Part shown: one piece after another, positions 1 through 5,672 of the stretch
Position numbering within the stretch: the stretch's first letter is position 1
How the letters are laid out: each line of letters begins with the position of its first letter
Assembly (NCBI GenBank): GCA_039815415.1
Contig: JBCBZH010000185.1
Location: forward strand, 1 to 8,812
Source: JBCBZH01 sp039815415
Lineage (GTDB): Bacteria; Bacteroidota; Rhodothermia; Rhodothermales; Rubricoccaceae
Direction: 5' to 3'
DNA: 8,812 bases
The notes under the pieces: generated by a model
The model's database searches: none
Seen by the model: the letters and a program-made list of their open reading frames with translations, nothing else
What the model was told of the DNA's origin: nothing
Program-made: the position numbers and the translations under genes

Positions 1-173
1 ATGATGAGCTGGTGGAGGTGGGCGGCCTCCAGATTGTCCTGGACCTCAAGAGCCAGCTCTATGTTGAAGGCACCACGCTGGACTTCACCGATGGGCTGGA
101 CGGCAAGGGTTTTTACTTCGACAACCCGCAAGCCACGCGGACATGTGCGTGCGGTGAGTCATTCAGTTTGTAG
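1..173 (+). CDS. A-type iron-sulfur cluster carrier (IscA/SufA/ErpA/HesB family), 3' end only
   Basis: The start of the gene lies left of the window; frame 3 gives 56 residues ending at a TAG at 171-173. The fragment reads DELVEVGGLQIVLDL, then YVEGTTLDF, DGLDGKGFYFDNPQA and TCACGESF. This is the C-terminal half of the HesB/IscA fold, with the diagnostic C-x-C pair (fragment residues 48 and 50) close to the end. The third conserved cysteine would be upstream, outside the window. Family knowledge: these small cytoplasmic proteins accept Fe-S clusters from the SUF or ISC scaffold and pass them to apo-enzymes. Which paralogue this is (SufA, IscA or ErpA) cannot be decided without the upstream neighbours. 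A 78-residue reading in frame 1 over the same bases has no family-like features and is a shadow. Confidence 0.9.
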   Translation, partial: DELVEVGGLQIVLDLKSQLYVEGTTLDFTDGLDGKGFYFDNPQATRTCACGESFSL

Positions 174-283
174 CCGGACTGAATCCAGGAGAATTCCTGT
201 GGGCGTGCTCGGTGCGTACGTGGTTTCCCGTAGCTGAAGGGTAGCGCGTCCCTGCAGCGCGCGATCGTTTAGCCCGAGAAATC

Positions 284-1129
284 ATGCCCCGCGTTCTGCC
301 ACATCCACGCGCCCCGAACAATCGTAACTGGGCCATCCTAGCTGACTTCGAGTCCAACCGGGCCGAGCTTCGACCGGAGCATACGAGGTGGCTCGACCGA
401 CGAGTCGTTGCGCCGTTGCGGTCAGAGAGACCGCCCTGGGTGTATCTCCGGGGCTTCGCCAGTCGCCTTGGGCAGGCGGATGACAACGAGACACTGTCCG
501 AGCAACGCGTGCAGAGCGTGATGCTCTACCTGCTCGGCTTTCCCTTTACCGACCCCCGTCGATTTCAGTCGTTTACGGGCCTCGAGGCGGCTGGTGAGAG
601 CTGGTCGCAGGGTGACGAGGACGACGACAGTCCGCGCTGGCGATCCGTTGAAGTCATCGTTACGCCGCAGCGGCTTCCGCAGGAGCGCCCCACGCCAGCT
701 CCGCCAGCTCGTATGGTGCAGAGACGGGTACTGTGCCACCTGACGCGCAACCCGCAACTGCGTGGCAACTTGGAGCCCGGATGGTCTGAGGGCGGGCCCT
801 CCGCACGAGCGAGCGAATGGATGCTTCGCAATCGAAGCGAGGGTAGCGTCCGGGGGCGGTTGAGCTGCACCATGCAGCCGGTTCCCATTCATCATCGCCT
901 GACGCGCATCGAGCACCAGTACAAGAGCTGGAGCAACGCGTTCGCAACCATGAACTATCTGGAGGTAGGCTTCACATGGAGCGCGCACTACAGCGACCAG
1001 GTCGAGCTGGTGTGGTTGCCGAGCGCCGTTCGTGCGCAGTCGAGGCGTGAGCAGATTAGTCGGCGACGCGCCGCGGACATCTACACGGACGTCCACCTCT
1101 ACCTCCAGGAGAACGACCCGTGGTACTGA
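284..1129 (+). CDS. OmpA-like domain protein lacking a signal peptide
   Basis: The 281-residue product begins at the first ATG after an in-frame TAG at 242-244. Residues about 15-127 look like an OmpA C-terminal-like domain: an ILADFESNRAELRPEH segment (18-33), VYLRGFAS (53-60), the N-x2-L-S-x2-R motif in NETLSEQRVQSV (68-79) and a closing RWRSVEVIV strand (119-127). In OmpA/Pal proteins this domain binds peptidoglycan, and the N and R of the motif are kept. An acidic stretch (GDEDDD, 110-115) sits before the last strand. Residues 130-145 are Pro/Arg-rich, and about 145-281 form a second region I do not recognise, rich in Arg, Trp and Tyr and ending in NDPWY. There is no signal peptide or membrane segment at the N-terminus, so a periplasmic role is not supported by the sequence. 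OmpA-like domains without export signals also occur in cytoplasmic or secretion-linked proteins, but nothing nearby supports that here. It lies 110 bp after the Fe-S carrier gene and is convergent with the DUF192 gene. Confidence 0.75.
   Translation: MPRVLPHPRAPNNRNWAILADFESNRAELRPEHTRWLDRRVVAPLRSERPPWVYLRGFASRLGQADDNETLSEQRVQSVMLYLLGFPFTDPRRFQSFTGLEAAGESWSQGDEDDDSPRWRSVEVIVTPQRLPQERPTPAPPARMVQRRVLCHLTRNPQLRGNLEPGWSEGGPSARASEWMLRNRSEGSVRGRLSCTMQPVPIHHRLTRIEHQYKSWSNAFATMNYLEVGFTWSAHYSDQVELVWLPSAVRAQSRREQISRRRAADIYTDVHLYLQENDPWY
702..711 (+). repeat. Iterated 10-mer CGCCAGCTCG, copy 1
   Basis: Exact copy inside the OmpA-like gene, starting at the second base of a Pro codon and read as P-P-A-R (residues 140-143). 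A single-mismatch copy (last base C) abuts it on the left at 693-702, so the two form a near-tandem pair. Confidence 0.8.
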
Positions 1130-1356
1130 GAGGCGGTTGCTGGGCGGCCTTCCGACACACGAAGCGCCTCGCCCAGCTCGAGCCCACAAAAAAACCCGCC
1201 AGCCTTACGGGGCTGGCGGGCTGAATCAAACGGAGCGTGGTGGATGCGCCGAAGCGCACGCGCCCGTTGTCTGGTGCGCGGTTAACGGTGTTCCTAGAAC
1301 GGTGTTGCCGGAACCGGTCGGCTTCTGCACCTCTTCAAAAAGGGGCCAGATGAGCG
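1130..1356. other. Convergent intergenic region with terminator and 9-bp direct repeat
   Basis: This gap lies between the OmpA-like gene (rightward) and the DUF192 gene (leftward). It holds the terminator at 1188-1220 and two copies of AACGGTGTT at 1284-1292 and 1298-1306 separated by cctag. It also holds a possible 34-codon GTG-initiated minus-strand ORF (1330-1226) ending 5 nt before the terminator stem. That ORF is too short and too unlike any known protein to call as a gene. No RNA gene is recognisable. Confidence 0.5.
1188..1220 (-). terminator. Intrinsic (Rho-independent) terminator of the hemW-DUF192 transcript
   Basis: A perfect 10-bp stem, cccgccagcc (1195-1204) with ggctggcggg (1211-1220), encloses a 6-nt loop. 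On the minus strand it is followed at once by seven T residues (plus-strand A run 1188-1194). This is the classic GC-stem plus U-tract form for leftward transcription. It lies about 136 bp beyond the DUF192 stop codon. On the plus strand there is no T-run after the stem, so its action on the convergent OmpA-like transcript would be weaker. The stem contains the CGCCAGC core of the window's iterated 10-mer. Confidence 0.9.
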
Positions 1357-1845
1357 CTATTGCGAGAGATCCCACGCGATGCGGTCACCCGGCACCAGGC
1401 CCAGGCTCCGGGACACTCCCGCGGCAACCTCTACAACGAACTGGGCAGATCCCTCCGAATAGACATTGTCCAATGAGAACGGCTCGGTGTCGTATGCGAT
1501 GTTGAGGAGCGTGGAGTCCGCGTCGTAGAACTGGATGTCCAGCGACCGAGGTGTGTTCATCATATAGAAAGCTTGCTGCGCTTCCTGAGGGAAGATGAAC
1601 AACATTCCGGTGTCCTCAGGAATAACCGCGCGTTCCATGAGACCCCGCGCCCGGGACGAGTCCGTGTCCGCCACCTCAATGTCGATGACCTTAAGGGTGT
1701 CGGCACCGCGCACGAAGGCGAGTCGGCCGTCGATGCGGAAGGGGATCGACGAGCTGGCGGCTGGCGTGGCCGACGAACTCGGCTCCACGGCGTCGGGCTC
1801 ACAGGCTGCGAGCAGGAGAACAAGGCAGAGAAGAAGGACGCGCAT
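1357..1845 (-). CDS. DUF192 family lipoprotein
   Basis: The 162-residue product starts with a lipoprotein signal: hydrophobic MRVLLLCLVLLLAAC with lipobox L-A-A-C, the lipidated cysteine being residue 15. A Ser/Ala/Pro linker runs to about 33. The rest is a DUF192 domain: LKVIDIEVADT (51-61), RARGLMERA (65-73), GMLFIFP (80-86), FYMMNTPRSLDIQF (93-106) and FVVEV (136-140). It ends in the usual GDRIAW segment. The domain is small and widespread, and its biochemical role is not established. The lipobox implies membrane anchoring, with the domain in the periplasm. The gene lies 63 bp downstream of hemW on the same strand and before a strong terminator, so it is probably the last gene of that transcript. 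The start has no Shine-Dalgarno sequence (leader ...ccatagcatcg). Confidence 0.9.
   Translation of the reverse strand: MRVLLLCLVLLLAACEPDAVEPSSSATPAASSSIPFRIDGRLAFVRGADTLKVIDIEVADTDSSRARGLMERAVIPEDTGMLFIFPQEAQQAFYMMNTPRSLDIQFYDADSTLLNIAYDTEPFSLDNVYSEGSAQFVVEVAAGVSRSLGLVPGDRIAWDLSQ
1750..1759 (-). repeat. Iterated 10-mer CGCCAGCTCG, copy 2
   Basis: Exact copy inside the DUF192 gene, in the linker after the signal peptide. It begins at the third base of a codon and is read as A-S-S. Confidence 0.8.
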
Positions 1846-1908
1846 CGATGCTATGGAAGACCGGGCCGAATCTAGGGGCGATGAGCTGGCAGGATGTGGA
1901 GACGCGGT

Positions 1909-3105
1909 TCAACCGACGAGGCGAAGCGCGACACCATCGGCAACAGTAGCGCCTTCCGGGGTAAGCCGGACTCGATCTGGAGACACCTCAATCAGCCCTG
2001 TGCCCTCGAGCGCCGCCAACTCGTTGCGCTTCTCCGAGAGGAGGTCGACGCCATAGTCGCGTTCGAGGAGATCCAGCTGGAGACCCTCTTTCATGCGCCG
2101 AAGGCCGAGGAGAATGGCTTCGTCCGCCAACGCGTCCGGGCCAATGGCTTCACGCGCCTCGAGCGGGCGCTCGCCTGCCAACAGGAGCCCCTGCCACCGA
2201 CCGAGGTGGGCGACGTTCGACCAGCGCCACGCACGGCTCCGAGTCTGGCGGTAGAAGGAGTGCGCGCTCGGCCCTAGCCCGATGACATTCGCATGGGACC
2301 AGTAGCTCTGGTTGTGCTTGCTACGATGGCCGGGCTTGGCAAACGACGAGACCTCATAGTGCTCGAAGCCGCGTTCCTCGAGATACTGGTGCGTAAAGAG
2401 GTAGCGCTCACTTAGGGTATCATCGCCTTCGGGAACGACACGCCCGAGATCCACAAGCTTGCGCAGCGGCGTCCGGTCCTCAATGGTGAGGCTGTACGTG
2501 GAGAGGTGCGTGGCGCCGAGGCGCACGGCCTTCTCGAGATTGGCGCCCCAGTGCTCAAAGGGTTGATCCGGGACACCGAAGATGAGATCGACCGAGAAAT
2601 CGTCAAACTGTTCTGCGACGGCTTCGACTCCTTCCTCGGCCTGCGATGCATCGTGCGCTCGATTCATGAAAGCGAGGTCCTCTTCGAAGAACGACTGAAC
2701 GCCGAGCGACACGCGCGTCACACCCAGGTTGGCAGCCGTCTGGAGCCACGCAGCGCCCGCATCCCCCACGAGGTCTTCTGGATTGGCTTCAACCGTCACA
2801 TCCGCCAGTTCGGAAGTGTCGAAGTGGTCGTGCGCGACCTGGAGAACCGCGGCCAGGTCCTCTGGAGGCAGTAGCGAGGGCGTGCCTCCACCGAGATACA
2901 CGGTCTGCAGGGGCTCGTCACCATACTCCGCTCCGACCGCCTCCGCCTCGATCTGCAGAGCGCGAACGAACGAACGCGTGTCGCGGCTCGTGGTGACGAA
3001 GTAGAAGTCGCAGTACACGCAGCGCTGCGTGCAGAACGGGACGTGGATGTACAGACCAGCCACTCGATATGCCGAAGGGTGTGTGGAGAACGTGAACGGA
3101 GGCAT
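1909..3105 (-). CDS. hemW: HemW-type radical SAM heme chaperone
   Basis: From the ATG at 3105-3103 the product is 398 residues, close to the usual HemW length of about 380. The radical SAM cluster motif C-x3-C-x2-C is at residues 25, 29 and 32 (FCTQRCVYCDF, the extended HemW/HemN form with a fourth aromatic position). It is followed by the GGGTPS SAM-binding motif (72-77), VEANPED (105-111), SLGVQSF (133-139) and the HemW signature KHNQSYW (263-269) leading into GLGPSAHSF. HemW proteins bind heme and deliver it to target hemoproteins; many are annotated as coproporphyrinogen III oxidase, but they lack the N-terminal extension of true HemN. The frame stays open to 3198 and another ATG lies at 3141. 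I prefer 3105 because it places the LYIHVPFC strand near the N-terminus as in homologues and leaves room for a divergent promoter. Start uncertain, family certain. Confidence 0.93.
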   Translation of the reverse strand: MPPFTFSTHPSAYRVAGLYIHVPFCTQRCVYCDFYFVTTSRDTRSFVRALQIEAEAVGAEYGDEPLQTVYLGGGTPSLLPPEDLAAVLQVAHDHFDTSELADVTVEANPEDLVGDAGAAWLQTAANLGVTRVSLGVQSFFEEDLAFMNRAHDASQAEEGVEAVAEQFDDFSVDLIFGVPDQPFEHWGANLEKAVRLGATHLSTYSLTIEDRTPLRKLVDLGRVVPEGDDTLSERYLFTHQYLEERGFEHYEVSSFAKPGHRSKHNQSYWSHANVIGLGPSAHSFYRQTRSRAWRWSNVAHLGRWQGLLLAGERPLEAREAIGPDALADEAILLGLRRMKEGLQLDLLERDYGVDLLSEKRNELAALEGTGLIEVSPDRVRLTPEGATVADGVALRLVG

Positions 3106-3172
3106 AGCAGCGCGAACACGAGACCGGGATGGAGCATTCATCTTCCCGCTCTCACCATCCTGCGTTCCCGCT

Positions 3173-3685
3173 GTGAATCCGTTATTCGACCGTGCCATTG
3201 CAAAGCAGGAAGCTGAGCTTGGCGTGTCATTGGACTACCTCCGCAAGATCGCAGAGGGTTCCACCAGCGCGTTTCTGAAGTTCGGCATGTTTGCTCCGCT
3301 TGCGCAGCATCGGAAGGAGACACCGCCTGCCGTGTGGCACCTAGCGCGGTTGGCCGCCACCCAAGCGCAAGACTGCGGGACCTGCGTACAGGTCATCGTC
3401 AATGCGGCGCTGCAGGATGGGGTGGCGCCGAGTCTGATTCAGTCCGCGCTCGAGGGAGAGGACCTGGGCGCGGATCTGCAGCTGGCGGTTGACTATGGAC
3501 ATGCCGTCAGCTCGCAGAGTGAGGAGGTGCTTGCGGCCGTGGAGCGAGTGCGAGATCGGTGGGGGGAGGCCGGGCTCAACGAGCTGGCGCTCGCTGTGGC
3601 AACGGCCCAGGTCTTCCCCGTCGTTAAGCGTGGGATGGGCCTGGCGGTAGCATGCTCGCTGGTTCAGGTGGACGTGGGACGTTGA
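3173..3685 (+). CDS. AhpD/carboxymuconolactone decarboxylase-like protein
   Basis: Starting at the GTG at 3173 (M-NPLFDRAIAKQEAELGV) the product is 170 residues and mostly helical. It carries QAQDCGTCVQVIVNAAL, a CxxC pair at residues 68 and 71 on a helix, followed by PSLIQSALEGEDLG and AVDYGHAV (about 105-112). This is the layout of the AhpD-like/CMD superfamily. In AhpD the CxxC takes part in peroxide defence through a disulfide relay, with a Glu before and a His four residues after the second Cys. Here position 64 is Gln and position 75 is Ile, so the proton-relay residues are not the canonical ones. The precise activity is therefore open, though a thiol-redox role is a reasonable inference. 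The frame is open further left to 3029, but that extension would overlap the hemW start and reads as unstructured shadow. No Shine-Dalgarno before the GTG. It is divergent from hemW and 94 bp upstream of nurA. Confidence 0.8.
   Translation: MNPLFDRAIAKQEAELGVSLDYLRKIAEGSTSAFLKFGMFAPLAQHRKETPPAVWHLARLAATQAQDCGTCVQVIVNAALQDGVAPSLIQSALEGEDLGADLQLAVDYGHAVSSQSEEVLAAVERVRDRWGEAGLNELALAVATAQVFPVVKRGMGLAVACSLVQVDVGR
3580..3589 (-). repeat. Iterated 10-mer CGCCAGCTCG, copy 3
   Basis: Exact copy (CGAGCTGGCG on the plus strand) inside the AhpD-like gene, starting at the third base of an Asn codon and read N-E-L-A. Confidence 0.8.
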
Positions 3686-3779
3686 AGCCTACGCATCGCC
3701 AGGTTTGCATCCAGTCGCCATGTCGGGAGACCAGTCGTGTGGGGCGCCGTGTGCGAGCTTGTAGCGCTCCCTTTCGCTC

Positions 3780-4934
3780 ATGATTGACTTCTCTCGACTC
3801 GCCGGACAACTCGGAGACTTTGCAGCCTACCGCCGCGAGGAGGACACACGCCATGCCGAGCGGCTGCGCCGTGCGCTCGAGGCGTTGGAGGCATCCCGGG
3901 AGGATTGGGAGGGTTTGGTGGCGCAGGCCGAGGCGCACCCGCGAGGGCTGCTACGGGCATTGCCCTGGTCAGACCCCGGGCACCGGTGCACGTGCGGGGT
4001 GCGCCCGGCGACCGTCACCGTGGTTGCGACCGACGGCAGTCAGATCTTCCCCGACCGCCACGTGGACCCGGCCTGCTACCTGCTCAACGTCGGGCGGATT
4101 GCGCTTCACTACGGGACGCTCGACCCGCCGTTGATCCTGGCCGAGCCGGATCTGCGCTACCGCCAGCACGATCTCCTCGATCTGGCGGACGATGAGGATC
4201 CTGTGTCGGTTGATCTGTCCGCCGAGGTCGTCTCGGCGCTTCGGGACGAGCAGGAGCTGCGCTGGCTGTTTGAGACGGCCCACGACGAGAGGCGGAGCGG
4301 ACGCCCCATCGTCGCGCTGGCGGATGGGACGCTCATCCGGTGGATGCTGCGGGGCATGAAGAATCGCCGCGTCGAAGATCAGTTGATCGACCGCTACGTT
4401 GCCGAACTGGATCGCTTTCAGGAGGCGGGCATCCCCATCGCGTCGTACGTCTCCCGCCCCGGAAACGCGGAGGTGGTCAACCTGCTCCGCCTGTTCCTCG
4501 GAGAAGAGGATGCCACCACGGATCCGGCTTCACTCCGGGGGCTGCTAGATCGGCACCTGTTCGAAGAGACCCTGGACGTGGGCGAACGCACACCGCTGTT
4601 CTCGTCTCGCAGCGCTGTGTTGAAGCGCTACGGCGATCATCAGATCGTGGCGTTCTACGTGCGTGGCAGCGAGGAAATCGGACGCGTGGAGCTGCCGGAA
4701 TGGGTGGCTCGCCAGCCCGACTGGCTCGACCTCATCCATACCGTCGTGCTGGATCAGTGTGAGAAGGGGGGGGGCTACCCGATTATCCTTCAAGAGGCCC
4801 ACCAGCGCGCGGTCGTGCGGGTTCAGGAGAAGGAGGTGTTCTACCGGATCCTCGCTCGTGAGGTCCGGGACGCGGGGGGGGTGACAGTGACGTACTCGGG
4901 CAAGGCCACGTCCAAGCGGTCGCCTCGAATCTGA
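3780..4934 (+). CDS. nurA: NurA-family DNA double-strand break repair nuclease
   Basis: The 384-residue product has an N-terminal helical region (1-60) with many Arg and Glu residues, then the NurA nuclease core. Visible motifs are VVATDGSQIFPDRH (81-94; catalytic-type D85), VALADGTLIRWML (178-190; D182), the NurA signature SYVSRPGNAEVVNLLR (222-237), VVLDQCEKGG (322-331) and ILQEAHQRAVV (336-346; H341). Family knowledge: NurA is a 5'-3' exonuclease/endonuclease, Mn-dependent, which works with the hexameric HerA translocase in end resection; it is best known from archaea but also found in several bacterial phyla. No HerA gene lies in the window, but a HAS-barrel protein follows directly. A cysteine pair C-T-C at 70-72 is an unusual feature. 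The gene contains G runs of 9 (4766-4774) and 8 (4873-4880) near the 3' end. The ATG has no Shine-Dalgarno; its leader is pyrimidine-rich (ccctttcgctc). Confidence 0.88.
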   Translation: MIDFSRLAGQLGDFAAYRREEDTRHAERLRRALEALEASREDWEGLVAQAEAHPRGLLRALPWSDPGHRCTCGVRPATVTVVATDGSQIFPDRHVDPACYLLNVGRIALHYGTLDPPLILAEPDLRYRQHDLLDLADDEDPVSVDLSAEVVSALRDEQELRWLFETAHDERRSGRPIVALADGTLIRWMLRGMKNRRVEDQLIDRYVAELDRFQEAGIPIASYVSRPGNAEVVNLLRLFLGEEDATTDPASLRGLLDRHLFEETLDVGERTPLFSSRSAVLKRYGDHQIVAFYVRGSEEIGRVELPEWVARQPDWLDLIHTVVLDQCEKGGGYPIILQEAHQRAVVRVQEKEVFYRILAREVRDAGGVTVTYSGKATSKRSPRI

Positions 4935-4935
4935 T

Positions 4936-4969
4936 CGCCAGCTCGTGAGGGCTTCTGGTCGAGCTGGCG
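4936..4969. repeat. Inverted pair of the iterated 10-mer after nurA (copies 4 and 5), possible terminator-like hairpin
   Basis: Exact CGCCAGCTCG at 4936-4945 and its exact reverse complement CGAGCTGGCG at 4960-4969, with a 14-nt spacer, giving a perfect 10-bp stem. The left arm begins one base after the nurA TGA. No T-run follows, so it is not a standard intrinsic terminator, but a stem here could stabilise the 3' end or attenuate read-through to the HAS-barrel gene. Inverted pairs of uptake sequences after genes are well known in Neisseria. Confidence 0.8.
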
Positions 4970-5063
4970 GCCTGGGAGCGCCCCACGGAGCGTTGTTGCG
5001 TTCGGGGCTTGCGCCAGGCGCTTGGGACAGGCACCTTCCGTACCACATCCCCCGGACCTGCCC

Positions 5064-5672
5064 ATGTCGCCCGTTGCCGAAGTCATCGCATCCAGCACGC
5101 GTGAGGTCGTAGCGGAGGTGTATCCTGAGGCGGAGGTGCCTGCCTTTGGGGCCTGGGTCGAGATCGAGACGGAGAGCGGGGCGGTGCTCTACGGGCTCGT
5201 GAGCCACGCGGAGACGGGGAGCGTGGAGCCGGGGCGCCAGGCGGTGGCGCTGGGGCACGACCGAGACACCCTGCGCCGAGAGATGCCACAGCTGCTCGGA
5301 CTCATCCGTACCGTCGTCCGGGCCCAGATCCTCGCCTACTGGGACGGCACCACCCGGCAGGATGGCGAGCCGAGAGTACGGCAAACACTTCCGCCACGCC
5401 CGGCTGCGCTCCACGACCGCGTTCGGCTCTGCGATCACGCCGCCGTCGCGCGTCTGGCCGCTCCATTCGACGTGCTTCGGACGCTCGCTCGAAACCCGGA
5501 CCCCGCCGTCCCTGCTGATGATCTGCTCGCGGCGGCGCTCGGTGGATTGTATCGCGCCTACGGGCAAGGAGAGACCGGGAGCGCAATCCTCGTGGAGGCC
5601 GGGCGTTCTCTGGCCCATCTGCTCGACGATGACCACGAGCGCCTCCAGTCCATTCTCCGCCGCGTGGGATGA
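5064..5672 (+). CDS. HAS-barrel (HerA-associated) domain protein next to NurA
   Basis: From the ATG at 5064 the product is 202 residues. Residues about 5-65 (VAEVIASSTREVVAEVY, then VPAFGAWVEIE, VLYGLVSHAETGS, and GRQAVALG) have the pattern of the HAS barrel. That small beta-barrel is normally the N-terminal domain of HerA-type translocases and often occurs beside NurA. It is followed by MPQLLGLIRTVVRAQILAYWDG (about 74-95), a QTLPPRPAALHDRV segment (107-120) and a helical C-terminus. There is no Walker A motif and the protein is far too short for HerA, so it is a stand-alone barrel protein, perhaps an adaptor between NurA and a motor; that role is inference. An upstream TTG at 5022 is in frame but the added residues look like leader sequence. 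The stop overlaps the next gene's start (ATGA), while a 129-bp gap with a hairpin separates it from nurA. Confidence 0.72.
   Translation: MSPVAEVIASSTREVVAEVYPEAEVPAFGAWVEIETESGAVLYGLVSHAETGSVEPGRQAVALGHDRDTLRREMPQLLGLIRTVVRAQILAYWDGTTRQDGEPRVRQTLPPRPAALHDRVRLCDHAAVARLAAPFDVLRTLARNPDPAVPADDLLAAALGGLYRAYGQGETGSAILVEAGRSLAHLLDDDHERLQSILRRVG

Noticed and set aside
1..237. A 78-codon ATG-initiated frame at the left edge
   Set aside because: It overlaps frame 3, which encodes an unmistakable C-terminus of an A-type Fe-S carrier; the frame-1 peptide is Arg/Ser/Trp-rich with no family pattern.
3029..3172. N-terminal extension of the AhpD-like gene to an ATG at 3029
   Set aside because: It would run antisense through the start of hemW, including the radical SAM cysteines, and the added residues are not protein-like.
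4936..4969. Calling the nurA-distal inverted repeat an intrinsic terminator
   Set aside because: There is no T-run after either arm; it is better described as a paired copy of the iterated motif with a possible terminator-like role.
5011..5021. GCGCC-a-GGCGC palindrome upstream of the HAS-barrel gene as an operator
   Set aside because: It is short, GC-only and likely by chance at this base composition; no second copy was seen.
4545..5636. Long minus-strand open frame opposite nurA and the HAS-barrel gene
   Set aside because: It is antisense to two recognisable genes and has a shadow-like Arg/Pro/Gly composition, common in high-GC DNA.
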